The notes under the pieces were generated by a model. That model saw only the letters and a list, made by a program, of their open reading frames with translations. It had not been told where the DNA came from and made no database searches. Positions 36,373 to 47,500 of a stretch of 64,000 nucleotides of DNA are shown one piece after another. The stretch is from Tenacibaculum piscium (lineage in GTDB: Bacteria; Bacteroidota; Bacteroidia; Flavobacteriales; Flavobacteriaceae): NCBI RefSeq assembly GCF_021390715.1, contig NZ_JAJGWT010000004.1:306-64305 (forward strand). The letters are read 5' to 3'. Within the stretch, counting starts at the first letter, position 1. Each line of letters starts with the position of its first letter. The position numbers were made by a program, and so were the translations under genes.

Positions 36373-36576
36373 AATGAGCCGATTAAAAAATATAATCGGC
36401 TCATTTTTTGGTTGTATTTGAGCCGATTAATCTTTTAAAGATTATTTTTAGTTTGTTTTAAATACTGTTTAAATTTTATGCAAAATAAATTCAGTTTGAC
36501 GAGATTTAACACATTTTTTTAGGGTAATGTCTTATTTTCTTAAACAAGCGATTTCAATCCCTTGGCATACTATTTT
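36373..36576 (+). pseudogene. Scar of a deleted fic locus
   Basis: The inverted repeat AATGAGCCGATTA/TAATCGGCTCATT (36373-36385 and 36393-36405) and TTTGAGCCGATTAA (36418-36431) copy the fic operator. The -7 box is altered to TGTATTTG. CTGTTTAAATTTTATGCAAA (about 36465-36484) copies the sequence just past the fic stop, and CCCTTGGCATACTATTTT (36559-36576) the sequence before mod. The fic coding part is gone. A half copy of the TTCAGTTTGACG repeat (36483-36505) is inserted. Confidence 0.65.
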
Positions 36577-36679
36577 CACTTATAAAATTCATATTTACAA
36601 ACTTTAACACTACTTTTAGTTTTTCAAAAAAAAATTGCTAACAACAATTATAAAACTATCACAACTTTAAACTTATTAC

Positions 36680-39031
36680 ATGAATAAATCATCACATAAT
36701 AAATTAGTATCTTTTATTTGGTCAATTGCTGATGACTGCTTACGCGATGTTTACGTGCGTGGAAAATACCGTGACGTAATTTTACCAATGATTGTTTTAC
36801 GACGTTTAGATGCCCTTTTAGAACCAACTAAAGAAGCCGTTTTAGAAGAAGTAATATTTCAAAAAGAAGAAATGAAATTTACCGAATGGGACGAAAACGG
36901 AATGAAAGATGCTTCTGGATATGTATTTTATAATACCAGCAAATGGACACTTCAAAAAATAAAAAATACAGCAACCAATAGTACGCAAATTTTAGAAGCT
37001 AATTTTGAAGAATATTTAAACGGTTTTAGCCCGAACGTAAAAGAAATTATTCAAAAATTTAAACTTCGTAGCCAAATAAGACACATGGCTACTAAAGATG
37101 TTTTATTAGATGTTTTAGAAAAATTCACTTCATCTAACATCAATTTAACGCCTTTTGAAAAAGAAGATTCTGATGGTAAAAAATTACCAGCACTTTCTAA
37201 TTTAGGAATGGGATATGTTTTTGAAGAACTTATCCGAAAATTTAACGAAGAAAATAACGAAGAAGCTGGTGAACATTTTACGCCTCGTGAAGTTATCGAC
37301 CTAATGACGCATATTATTTTTGAACCTATCAAAGAAAATATCCCGCCTGTAATGACCATTTATGACCCCGCTTGTGGTTCGGGTGGAATGCTTACAGAAT
37401 CTCAAAATTTTATTAAAGATGAAAATGGAAGCATAAAAGCTATAAATAGTAGCGTCTATTTATACGGAAAAGAAATAAATGACGAAACCTATGCCATTTG
37501 TAAAAGTGACATGATGATTAAAGGTGATAGCCCTGAAAATATTCGTCTTGGCTCTACCCTATCTGCTGATGAATTTGCAGGTACTACCTTTGATTTTATG
37601 TTGTCTAATCCGCCGTATGGGAAATCATGGAGTAGCGAACAAAAATATATCAAAGATGGTAAAGATGTTATTGATACTCGTTTTCAAATCAACTTAAAAA
37701 ACTATTTTGGCTCTTTAGAACAAGTCGATGCCATACCACGTTCTAGTGATGGTCAATTATTGTTTTTAATGGAAATGGTATCAAAAATGAAAACTTTAAA
37801 CCAAAGCCCGTCAGGTTCTCGAATTGCATCGGTACATAATGGTTCTAGTTTATTTACTGGTGATGCTGGTGGCGGTGAAAGTAATATCCGTAGGCATATT
37901 ATTGAAAATGATTGGTTAGAAGCAATCGTACAATTGCCAAACAACCTATTTTATAATACAGGAATTACTACGTATATCTGGATTTTAAGCAATAATAAAT
38001 CATCAAAAAGAAAAGGAAAAGTACAATTAATTGACGCTGGACAATTATTCAGAAAATTGCGTAAAAATTTAGGTAACAAAAATTGCGAATTTTCTCCAGA
38101 ACATATTACCGAAATTGTAAAAACATATACCGATTTAAGTGTTGCCGAACGTGAAGGCGAACAAGGTATTTCTGCTAAAGTTTTTGATAATACCGATTTC
38201 GGATATTATAAAGCACAAATTGAACGTCCGAAGCGTTTAAAAGCTCAATTTACAGCAGAAAAAATTGAAACCTTACGTTTTGATAAAGCCATAAAAGAAC
38301 CGATGCAATACGCCTTTGAAACTTTTGGCGAAAAAGTATATACCGATATTTTAAATCAGAAAGAAAATATTAGTAATTGGTGCGAAAAAAATGAGCTTAA
38401 TTTATCATCAGCAAATAAAAATAAATTATTTAAACAAGCTACTTGGGAAAAACATTTTAACCTCATAAAAAATGCAAACGCTTTATCAAATGCTATTGGA
38501 AATAATGAGTTCAACAATTTTAACGAGTTTAAAAAAATAGTTGATACTGAAATTAAAAATCAAAAATTAAGTATTTCCGCAAGCGATAAAAAAACCATTT
38601 TAAATGCCGTTAGCTGGTATAGTGCCGATGCTGAAAAAGTAATCAAAAAAATTGAAAAACTAAATGATGAAAAACTATCTAAACTTTTAAATCATTTAGA
38701 TTGTAAACAAAAAGATTTAGCAAATTTCGGTTATTTTGCTACCAATAAAAAAGGAGAATACACAACCTACGAAACCGAAAGCGATTTGCGTGACACTGAA
38801 AATGTGCCTTTAAAAGATGCTATCCATAGTTATTTTTTAAGAGAAGTAAAACCTCACGTAAACGAAGCGTGGATAAATTTAGACGCAACAAAAATTGGCT
38901 ACGAAATCAGCTTCAATAAATATTTTTATAAACACACGCCTTTACGCAATATAGAAGACGTTACCAATGATATTATTAATCTTGAGAAACAAAGCGATGG
39001 TTTAATTCAAGAAATTTTAAACCTTGTATAA
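36680..39031 (+). CDS. hsdM: Type I restriction-modification methyltransferase subunit
   Basis: This 783-residue N6-adenine methyltransferase has the HsdM N-terminal helical domain (FIWSIADDCLRDVYVRGKYR), motif I YDPACGSGG (about 227-235) and catalytic NPPYG (about 310-314). It is longer than classical HsdM (about 500 residues): residues after about 510 form a C-terminal extension, partly resembling helical spacer regions. The stop overlaps the next ATG (TAATG), so the operon is translationally coupled. It acts with HsdS to methylate and, with HsdR, to restrict. Confidence 0.93.
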   Translation: MNKSSHNKLVSFIWSIADDCLRDVYVRGKYRDVILPMIVLRRLDALLEPTKEAVLEEVIFQKEEMKFTEWDENGMKDASGYVFYNTSKWTLQKIKNTATNSTQILEANFEEYLNGFSPNVKEIIQKFKLRSQIRHMATKDVLLDVLEKFTSSNINLTPFEKEDSDGKKLPALSNLGMGYVFEELIRKFNEENNEEAGEHFTPREVIDLMTHIIFEPIKENIPPVMTIYDPACGSGGMLTESQNFIKDENGSIKAINSSVYLYGKEINDETYAICKSDMMIKGDSPENIRLGSTLSADEFAGTTFDFMLSNPPYGKSWSSEQKYIKDGKDVIDTRFQINLKNYFGSLEQVDAIPRSSDGQLLFLMEMVSKMKTLNQSPSGSRIASVHNGSSLFTGDAGGGESNIRRHIIENDWLEAIVQLPNNLFYNTGITTYIWILSNNKSSKRKGKVQLIDAGQLFRKLRKNLGNKNCEFSPEHITEIVKTYTDLSVAEREGEQGISAKVFDNTDFGYYKAQIERPKRLKAQFTAEKIETLRFDKAIKEPMQYAFETFGEKVYTDILNQKENISNWCEKNELNLSSANKNKLFKQATWEKHFNLIKNANALSNAIGNNEFNNFNEFKKIVDTEIKNQKLSISASDKKTILNAVSWYSADAEKVIKKIEKLNDEKLSKLLNHLDCKQKDLANFGYFATNKKGEYTTYETESDLRDTENVPLKDAIHSYFLREVKPHVNEAWINLDATKIGYEISFNKYFYKHTPLRNIEDVTNDIINLEKQSDGLIQEILNLV

Positions 39032-40020
39032 TGGAAAAAGAAATTTCATCAATACTTGTAAATTCAGTAAGGTTACTTATACAAAATGCACAAAAAAATG
39101 CTGTTAGAGCAATAAATCAAGAACGTGTTTTATTGTATTGGAATATCGGAAAACACATTGTAGAAGAAGAACAAAACGGTAACGAAAGAGCAAATTACGG
39201 TAGCTATCTTATTAAAACATTAGCAAAAGAATTAACCACCGATTTTGGCTCAGGATTTTCTATAAGGCAATTGGAATTATGCAGACAATTTTATACTACA
39301 TTTCCAATTGCGAATGCACTGCGTTCGCAATTGAACTGGACGCAATATCGGTTATTATTACGAATAGAAAATAAAGATAAAAGAAGTTATTATATAGAAG
39401 AATCTTGCAAAAATAATTGGAGTGCCAGACAATTAGAACGACAAATAAATAGTCAACTTTATGAACGTTTGCTTTTAAGTAGCGACAAAGAAAAAGTTTT
39501 GGCAATTGCAAAAAATGAAGCAACAATACAAAATCCTACAGATATAATTAAAGACCCTATGGTTTTAGAGTTTTTAGGGCTGAAACAAAAAGCTAATTAT
39601 TACGAAAAAGATTTAGAACAAGCACTAATTACCAATATCCAATCTTTTTTATTAGAGCTTGGCAATGGGTTTTCTTTTGTTGCCAGACAAAAAAGAATTC
39701 AATTAGAAGATGATGATTTTTTTATTGACCTCGTTTTCTATAACCGTTTGTTGCGATGTTTTGTTTTGGTTGAATTAAAAACACATAAAGTTACTCACCA
39801 AGATATTGGGCAATTACAGATGTACGTTAATTATTATGATAGAATAGAAAAACAACCCGAAGAAAACCCAACCATTGGTATTTTATTATGTGCCGATAAA
39901 AATGATAGTATGGTAAAGTTTGCATTACCAGAAAATAACAAAGCCATCTTAGCAAGTAAATATCAAATGTATTTGCCTAGCGAAGCAGAAATATTAGCAC
40001 AATTAAAAAAGAAAAGCTAA
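39031..40020 (+). CDS. DUF1016 (YhcG-type) PD-(D/E)xK nuclease-domain protein
   Basis: This 329-residue protein has an N-terminal DUF1016 helical DNA-binding-like region (RVLLYWNIGKHI, then WTQYRLLLRI) and a C-terminal nuclease fold with the motif FFIDLVFYNRLLRCFVLVELK (Asp about 233, Glu-x-Lys about 250-252). Such proteins are often encoded within type I restriction operons. Here it overlaps hsdM by one base and abuts hsdS with no gap. Its role in restriction is not established; it may add a nuclease or regulatory step. Confidence 0.88.
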   Translation: MEKEISSILVNSVRLLIQNAQKNAVRAINQERVLLYWNIGKHIVEEEQNGNERANYGSYLIKTLAKELTTDFGSGFSIRQLELCRQFYTTFPIANALRSQLNWTQYRLLLRIENKDKRSYYIEESCKNNWSARQLERQINSQLYERLLLSSDKEKVLAIAKNEATIQNPTDIIKDPMVLEFLGLKQKANYYEKDLEQALITNIQSFLLELGNGFSFVARQKRIQLEDDDFFIDLVFYNRLLRCFVLVELKTHKVTHQDIGQLQMYVNYYDRIEKQPEENPTIGILLCADKNDSMVKFALPENNKAILASKYQMYLPSEAEILAQLKKKS

Positions 40021-41361
40021 ATGGAAATTATAACGAAAAACAACATCAAAAAATATTTAACATATAAAAATTCTGGTGTGGAATGGTTAGGAGAAATTCC
40101 TGAGCATTGGGAAGTGAAGCGGTTGAAGTTTATCGGAAATTCAATTATTGGTTTAACATATAGTCCTAATAATTTATGTGAAAAAAACGAAGGTACTTTA
40201 GTCTTTAGGTCTTCTAATTTATTTGAAGGAAAAATAAAATATGGTGAAAAAGAAAACGTTTATGTCGATTCAAAAATTTCAGATAAATTAATGGTTAAAG
40301 AAAACGATATTTTAATTTGTTCTAGGAATGGAAGTAGAGATTTAATTGGAAAATGTGCTTTGATTTCAAAAAAAGAGATTGGAGCTTCTTTTGGTGCTTT
40401 TACTACTGTTTTTAGGTCTGAAATTAATCCTTATATATTCTGTATTCTTAATTCATCAATTTTTAAGATTTTGGCTGGTTCATTTTTGACATCAACTATA
40501 AATCAATTAACTATTGGTAATTTGAATTCAATATCTGTTCCACTCCCACCCCTATCCGAGCAAACAAAAATAGCGAAATTTTTAGACGATAAAACCCAAA
40601 AAATAGACGAGGCAATCGCCATAAAATCGCAACAAATAAATTTATTAAAAGAACGCAAACAAATTTTAATTCACAAAGCCGTAACTCGTGGTTTAGATAC
40701 CAACGTAAAACTGAAAAATTCGGGCGTGGAATGGATTGGGGATATTCCTGTGCATTGGGAAGTGAGTAAAAATGGTTATATATCTAGAATTATTAGAGGG
40801 GCATCGCCTAGACCTGCTGGACATCCAATGTATTTTGATGGTATAGACATTCCTTGGTTAGCTGTTGGAGATATCACCAAAGATGAAAATATATATTTAA
40901 ATGAATCTGTAAATTTTTTAACTAAAGCTGGTAAAAAACAAAGTAGATATATTTTAAAAGGAACGTTTGTTTTATCTAATAGCGGAGCAACTTTAGGTGT
41001 GCCTAAAATCTTAAATATTTCAGGATGTATCAATGATGGTATTTTAGCTTTTTTAGATTTAAAAGAAGATTTAATTGACAAAATATTTCTGTATTATTAT
41101 TTTAGTTCACAGACTAAAAGATTAAGAGATGAGATGAATCAAGGAGCAACTCAACCAAATTTAAATACCGATTTAGTAAAACAATTACCTATTGCGCTCC
41201 CCCCACTATCCGAACAAAAAGAAATATCATCTTATATAGAAAAATCATCAGAAAAAATAGCGACAGCGATAGGTTTAAAATCGGAAGAAATAGAAAAATT
41301 AAAAGAGTATAAAAGTAGTTTGATAAATTCGGTGGTTACAGGGAAAGTTAGGGTTTGTTAA
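40021..41361 (+). CDS. hsdS: Type I restriction specificity subunit
   Basis: This 446-residue protein has two target-recognition domains, each introduced by a repeat of the form IPEHWEVKRLKFI (about 27) and IPVHWEVSKNGYIS (about 243). Each is followed by a coiled-coil spacer that starts at PLPPLSEQ (about 178 and 397). The two half-sites therefore define a split recognition sequence. A single complete copy is present; no inverted partial hsdS copies were seen nearby, so shuffling is not indicated. The GHKL gene follows after 48 nt. Confidence 0.92.
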   Translation: MEIITKNNIKKYLTYKNSGVEWLGEIPEHWEVKRLKFIGNSIIGLTYSPNNLCEKNEGTLVFRSSNLFEGKIKYGEKENVYVDSKISDKLMVKENDILICSRNGSRDLIGKCALISKKEIGASFGAFTTVFRSEINPYIFCILNSSIFKILAGSFLTSTINQLTIGNLNSISVPLPPLSEQTKIAKFLDDKTQKIDEAIAIKSQQINLLKERKQILIHKAVTRGLDTNVKLKNSGVEWIGDIPVHWEVSKNGYISRIIRGASPRPAGHPMYFDGIDIPWLAVGDITKDENIYLNESVNFLTKAGKKQSRYILKGTFVLSNSGATLGVPKILNISGCINDGILAFLDLKEDLIDKIFLYYYFSSQTKRLRDEMNQGATQPNLNTDLVKQLPIALPPLSEQKEISSYIEKSSEKIATAIGLKSEEIEKLKEYKSSLINSVVTGKVRVC

Positions 41362-41409
41362 TGTGAAAATAACAAATTAGAAAAAGATTAAAAGAGAAAA
41401 AGAAAAATT

Positions 41410-44400
41410 ATGGAAAGATTAAACAGAGAAGAAATTCTTAACAAAGCAGAAAGAGAGTCAGAACGTTCAGATTTAAAACAACATGCCGACAAAATGATTA
41501 GAGGTTTTGAAAATTTCAATGACTTCTCTTCTAACAGAGCTATTTGGGAATTGGTTCAAAATGCTTGTGATTTAAGTACTGAAAGTAAAATTACAATAGA
41601 TTATAGGAATAAAGGGTTTTCATTTAGCCATAATGGAAAACCATTTACAACGAACTCTTTAAATTCTTTAATTAAGCAAGTTAGTGGTAAATATGGTGAA
41701 GATGAAAATATTCCAGAGGTAGGTAAATATGGAACAGGATTTTTAACTACACATGCTTTTGGTAGAAAATTTCTTCTAAATTCAATAATGGAAGCTGACG
41801 GAGCATATTTTCAATTAAATAATTTTGAAATTGATAGAAGACCAAAAGAGTGGAAGAAATTAAGTGATAATATTGGAATTCAAAAAAAGAATGTTTACGA
41901 AATTATTAAAAGTGGTACAATAGTAGAAAAACCTATTGAGTTTAAAACTACATTCACTTACTTGCAAGAAACAGGACAAGAAAATAAATATGTTAACGAA
42001 TCTAGCCAAGATTTAGTCGATTATGTACCCTTAGTTCTTACCATAAATGACAGATTAAAATCTTTATCTATTATAAATGAACAAGGTACACATACAACCT
42101 TTGTTTGTAAAGATAAATTTCCTATTGCAAATGATAAAGGAATTAATTTATTTAAAACTATAATTTTAAAAAATGATGAAACTATTGAATTGTATTCTTT
42201 AGTGGATTCAGAAAATGAAATTGAAGTTATATTACCAATAAATAAAGATTTAGAGTTATTTGAATTTCCAAAACGAATAGCTCGTTTATTTTTGTATTAC
42301 CCCTTAGTTGGTTCAGAAGATTTTGGTTCAAATTTCATTATTAATTGTAATGTTTTTTTACCTAATGAACCCCGAAGTGGCATACACCTTAATAGTAATA
42401 AAGATCAAGTTAAAGAACAAGAAAAAGCTAATAGGAATATATTAAAAATAGCATCTAAACTAATTTTAGATTTTATAAAAAGTAATGTATTAACCGTTAA
42501 AAACCCAATGTATTATGCTGATGTTAACTTCAAGCGAACTTCAGAAAATCATTTATTAAATAATTATTTTAAAGAATTACAAGAGTATTGGAATAACGAA
42601 TTATTTATATTACCACTAGTCGATACGATTGATGGTTATAAAAGTATTGAAGATATTTATTTCTTTGATGAAGAACTATTTTCTGACCCTTCAGTATTTG
42701 ATGATATCTATAAATTAGTTTCACAATTTTATAAAGAAATTCCAAGGAAAGAAAAATGTGAAAAATGGACAACTTATTTAACAAAATGGGATAATAATAA
42801 AGTTAACTACATAAGTCATAAAGAACTGATTAATTGTATTTCAAAAGAAAATTTATCTAAATTTAACTCTTCTAACCTTTTAAATTATTACGCTAGCTTA
42901 GTTAAAGAAGATAAACTTTATTTTTTTTCAGATTATAAATTAATTCCTAATTTAAATGGTGATTTTTGCTATATAAACTCATTATCGCTACCAACTAATA
43001 TTTCAGATAAATTAATAGAACTTGGTAATATTCTTATACCAGAAACTATTTCTAGTTTAATTTTAAGTAACTTTAAATTCAAATTTCCTTTAGAATCATT
43101 TACGAGAAAAGATTTTTCTATAAAAGTTAAAAATAAATTAGATGAAATTAACGCAACAATCAAAATTTGTTTACCGCAAAATTTAGATAAAACAATATAT
43201 AACCCAATTAAAATTAAAGTAGAAAATAAACTAGATTTTATTTTCTTTAAAGCCTTAATTGATTATTGTAAGCTTAATAATAATATTGAATCTCAAAGTA
43301 AGCCATCTAAACTTTTACGTTTATTGAGTAACTATTACAATTTAAATCCAAATTTAATTCACTTAGAAAACATTACTGATACTGAAGAAAATATTGATAT
43401 TAGATCTGCTCGAAAGGTTTTAGTAAAAATATTTTTTAATCTTTTAGCATATCATAACAATAATTGGGTTGAAGAAAATTTACAATTATTGAAAGATATT
43501 GCTCTTTGTTTTGAAGATAGCTTAAAAGAGGTTTATTTAGATTCTAGCATTTACCCTAATCAAGTATATGAATTAAAAAAAACTTCCGAATTAAAAAGAG
43601 ATAATAAATTATTAGAAGAAATAAAAAATTTATATAACACTGTTAATGGTACTGAAATAAGAAAAATTTTAGCACCAGAAAACTTTAATCAATTTATAAA
43701 TGAAGAAGATTATAGAACTAATAAATATTTAACAACACAAATTGAAGAAATATTTTTTGAAACAGATATTAAAAATGTCAACGAGCATAAATTTAAAGAT
43801 GAAATATTATCTATAATTTCTAAACTTAACACGAAACTTTATAAAGAGTTATTCCCTCGATTAGATGATAAAAAAGCGAATCTTATGCTTGATATCGTTA
43901 CGAATGAAAATACAAAAGAAGATATTTTTTCAATAGTAACACTAAAAGAAGATAAATTAAAAAAACTTGGATTATTAGTTCAAAATGATAATTTTGAAAA
44001 TATTTTAAACCAAGCAATAATTAATCTTGAAAACGAAAAACAATACAATGCAAATTTTCAATTTAAACATCAAATTGGTACTCATATTGAAAAAGTTTTA
44101 AGAGCAAGGTTAGAAAACGTTGTCCCTGATAGTATTAATTATGAAATTAAAGAAGAACAAAATGGTCAAGATATAATTATAAAAATAGATGATATTCCAA
44201 AATATTTTATAGAAGTAAAATCTAGATGGGATTCTAGAAGTTCTATTCAAATGTCAAAGAATCAAACTTTACGTTCTTTCGAAGAAAAAGATAATTACGC
44301 CCTTTGCTCATTTGACATGACTAAATATGAAGGAGAAGATAGGTATGAAATTACCGATTTTAATAAAATTATTAATTCTGTGAAATTTGTTATTGATATT

Positions 44401-44586
44401 GGCGAAAGAGTAAAGCACTTAACAGATGTGCTATATCAAACTAATATTGATAGTGAAATTAGATTAAATGGTGAATATAAAACTACCATTCCACAAACAA
44501 TTGTAAATGAAAAAGGTATGAATGTTCTTGAGTTTGAAAACTATTTAGTAACCTTTTTAGAAAAAGAAATAAGCTATGCACACTAA
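41410..44586 (+). CDS. Sacsin-like GHKL-ATPase protein with C-terminal DUF3883 nuclease-like domain
   Basis: This 1058-residue protein begins with an HSP90/sacsin-type GHKL ATPase domain (about 15-230): N-box AIWELVQNACDLS, a G1-like FSHNGKPF, and a G2 loop GKYGTGFLTTH. A long helical middle region (about 350-880) has no recognised family. The C-terminus (about 895-965) is DUF3883-like, a PD-(D/E)xK relative, with NGQDIIIKIDD, then FIEVKSRW (Glu935-x-Lys937). It starts 48 nt after hsdS and overlaps hsdR by 11 nt, so it is made with the restriction enzyme. A defence role is inferred from context; the activity is unknown. Confidence 0.8.
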   Translation: MERLNREEILNKAERESERSDLKQHADKMIRGFENFNDFSSNRAIWELVQNACDLSTESKITIDYRNKGFSFSHNGKPFTTNSLNSLIKQVSGKYGEDENIPEVGKYGTGFLTTHAFGRKFLLNSIMEADGAYFQLNNFEIDRRPKEWKKLSDNIGIQKKNVYEIIKSGTIVEKPIEFKTTFTYLQETGQENKYVNESSQDLVDYVPLVLTINDRLKSLSIINEQGTHTTFVCKDKFPIANDKGINLFKTIILKNDETIELYSLVDSENEIEVILPINKDLELFEFPKRIARLFLYYPLVGSEDFGSNFIINCNVFLPNEPRSGIHLNSNKDQVKEQEKANRNILKIASKLILDFIKSNVLTVKNPMYYADVNFKRTSENHLLNNYFKELQEYWNNELFILPLVDTIDGYKSIEDIYFFDEELFSDPSVFDDIYKLVSQFYKEIPRKEKCEKWTTYLTKWDNNKVNYISHKELINCISKENLSKFNSSNLLNYYASLVKEDKLYFFSDYKLIPNLNGDFCYINSLSLPTNISDKLIELGNILIPETISSLILSNFKFKFPLESFTRKDFSIKVKNKLDEINATIKICLPQNLDKTIYNPIKIKVENKLDFIFFKALIDYCKLNNNIESQSKPSKLLRLLSNYYNLNPNLIHLENITDTEENIDIRSARKVLVKIFFNLLAYHNNNWVEENLQLLKDIALCFEDSLKEVYLDSSIYPNQVYELKKTSELKRDNKLLEEIKNLYNTVNGTEIRKILAPENFNQFINEEDYRTNKYLTTQIEEIFFETDIKNVNEHKFKDEILSIISKLNTKLYKELFPRLDDKKANLMLDIVTNENTKEDIFSIVTLKEDKLKKLGLLVQNDNFENILNQAIINLENEKQYNANFQFKHQIGTHIEKVLRARLENVVPDSINYEIKEEQNGQDIIIKIDDIPKYFIEVKSRWDSRSSIQMSKNQTLRSFEEKDNYALCSFDMTKYEGEDRYEITDFNKIINSVKFVIDIGERVKHLTDVLYQTNIDSEIRLNGEYKTTIPQTIVNEKGMNVLEFENYLVTFLEKEISYAH

Positions 44587-47500
44587 AACTAACGAACAAG
44601 CATTAGAATCTGCTATAGAAAAAATATTAACAGGAACTTGTTTAGAAGATATAAAAGCAGATGGTAAAAATATAAATTCTGTAAATGAAGATACGGAAAT
44701 TTACCGCACAGGAAAAGGTTATTATATTGGACAAGCCTCTAATTTTAACGCACGTTTTGCTATTGATGAGCAGTTCTTTTGGGAGTTTTTAGAAAACACA
44801 CAAAAAGAAGAATTAGAGAAAATTCAAAGACAAAACGATTGGAAATTAAAAATACTCAATCGTTTTGATCGATTGGTTAAAAAATACGGTATTCTATACC
44901 TTTTAAAGAAAGGCTTACAAGTAGATGATGCTAATTTTACCTTATTTTATCAGTTGCCTTTAGCGAGCAGTAGCCAAACGATAAAAGACAGGTTTGAACA
45001 AAATAAATTTAGTATTACCAGACAATTACGCTATTCTATTGACAATCCTAGAGAAGAAATAGATTTGGTGTTGTTCATCAATGGCTTACCTATTGTTACG
45101 ATGGAGCTTAAAAATGCTTGGACAGGGCAAAATGCAAGAGTTCATGGGCAACATCAATACAAAACGCAACGTGATACTAAACAACCCTTGTTAAATTTCG
45201 CACGTTGCATGGTTCATTTTGCAGTAGATACAGATGAAGCCTATATGACCACAAAATTAAATGGTAAAAACACCTTCTTTTTACCATTTAACAAAGGAAA
45301 TAACCACGGAAAAGGAAACCCTATACTTCCAAAAGGAGCAATTGGACATCGAACAAATTATTTATGGAACGAAATCTTTACCCGTAAAAGTTTAGCTAAT
45401 ATTATTCAACATTTTGTCCGTTTAGATGGCAAAATAAAAGACCCATTACAAGGTAAAACATTGTTTTTTCCAAGGTATCAACAACTAGATGTCGTTCGTA
45501 AAATAGTAGCAGATGCCAGTATAAAAGGCGTTGGACAGACTTATTTAATTCAACATTCGGCAGGTTCAGGAAAATCGAATTCGATAACTTGGGCGGCGTA
45601 TCAATTAATAGAAACCTACCCTGAAAACGAAAATACACCAGGAAATAAAGGCGTAGAACATCCTTTATTTGATTCGGTTATTGTAGTTACCGACCGTAGA
45701 TTGTTAGACAAACAAATACGAGAAAATATTGCTAGTTTCTCAGAAATAAAAAACATTATTGCCCCCGCCTACTCTTCAAAAGAATTAAGAGAAAGCTTAG
45801 AGCAAGGCAAAAAAATAATTATTACGACTATTCAAAAATTCCCATTTATTATTGATGGCATTGCAGATTTAAGTGAAAAACGTTTTGCTGTTATTATTGA
45901 TGAAGCACACAGTAGCCAAAGTGGTTCGGCACACGATAGTATGAATACTGCTATGGGACAACAAGTAAATGAAGATGATAAATTAGATGCACAAGATAAA
46001 ATTGTACAAGCGATGCAATCTCGTAAAATGCGTGGAAATGCCTCTTATTTAGCGTTTACAGCAACACCAAAACCGATCACTTTAGAAAAATTTGGAGAAA
46101 AACAAGAAGATGGTACTTTTAATGCTTTTCATTTATATTCTATGAAACAAGCTATTGAAGAAGGTTTTATTTTAGATGTTTTATCGAATTATACGACACT
46201 GAAAAGTTATTATGAAATAGAAAAATCTATTGAAGATAATCCATTGTTTGACTCTTCAAAAGCACAGAAAAAATTACGTTCTTATGTAGAACAACATCAA
46301 CAAACTATCAATACGAAAGCCGAAATTATACTCGACCATTTTATTCCGAAAATAGTAAATCAAAAAAAGCTAAAAGGAAAAGCCAAAGCAATGGTTATTA
46401 CACAAAGCATAGAATCCGCTATTCGCTATTATAAAGCACTTCAAACTATTTTAAAAGATAAAGGAAATCCGTTTAAAATAGCTATTGCATTTTCGGGAAC
46501 TAAAGAAGTAGATGGTATTGAATATACCGAAGCCGAAATGAATGGTTTTGCAGAAAAAGATACGAAAGATAAATTTGATGAAGATGCTTATCGAATATTG
46601 GTGGTCGCTAACAAATACCTAACAGGATTTGATCAACCAAAATTGTGTGCTATGTATGTAGATAAAAAACTACAAGGAGTATTAGCGGTACAAGCATTAT
46701 CGCGTTTAAATAGGTCTGCAAATAAATTAGGAAAGAAAACAGAAGATTTATTTGTGTTAGATTTTTTCAATTCAACAACAGATATAAAAAACTCTTTTGA
46801 TCCTTTTTACACAGCAACAACGTTAAGTGAAGCTACAGATGTAAATGTATTACATGAATTAAAAGAAGTACTAGACGATGTAGCCGTTTATGAATGGCAT
46901 GAAGTAGAAGATTTTAATGAAAAGTTTTTTAATAAAGAAGATGCACAGGTATTAAGCCCAATTATCGAAAGAGCAGCAGAACGTTTTAGTAATGAACTTG
47001 ATTTAGAAGATGATGAAAAAGCAGATTTTAAAATTAAAGCAAAGCAGTTTGTAAAAATTTACGGACAGATGGCTTCTATTATCGATTTTGAAATTATTGT
47101 TTGGGAAAAATTATATTGGTTTTTAAAGTTTTTAATACCTAAATTACCTATAAAACCTGGTGGAATTGATGGTTTAGATGAGTTATTAGAATCTGTAGAT
47201 TTATCAACTTATGGATTAGAACGTGTACGCTTAAATGAATCTATTGGGTTAGATGATAGCGAGAGTGAAGTTACCCCGCAAAACCCAAACCCAAGAGGAG
47301 CACATGGTTCAGAAGAAGAAAAAGATCCTTTAGATTTAATTATAAAAAGTTTTAATGAAAAATGGTTTCAAAACTGGGAAGTAACTCCAGAAGATCAACG
47401 TGTAAAATTTGTTAGTTTAACAAAATCTATTCAAGCACATCCTGATTTTCAACCTAAAGTAGTTGAGAATAAAGATCAACAAAATAAAGAATTAGCCTTT

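Noticed and set aside
39305..39333. Hairpin CAATTGCGAA/TTCGCAATTG inside the DUF1016 gene as a repeat insertion
   Set aside because: It encodes the conserved family stretch PIANALRSQLNW in frame, so it is coding sequence that happens to be self-complementary.
40021..41361. Phase-variable hsdS shuffling
   Set aside because: Only one hsdS with two recognition domains is present; no inverted partial copies or recombinase gene nearby.
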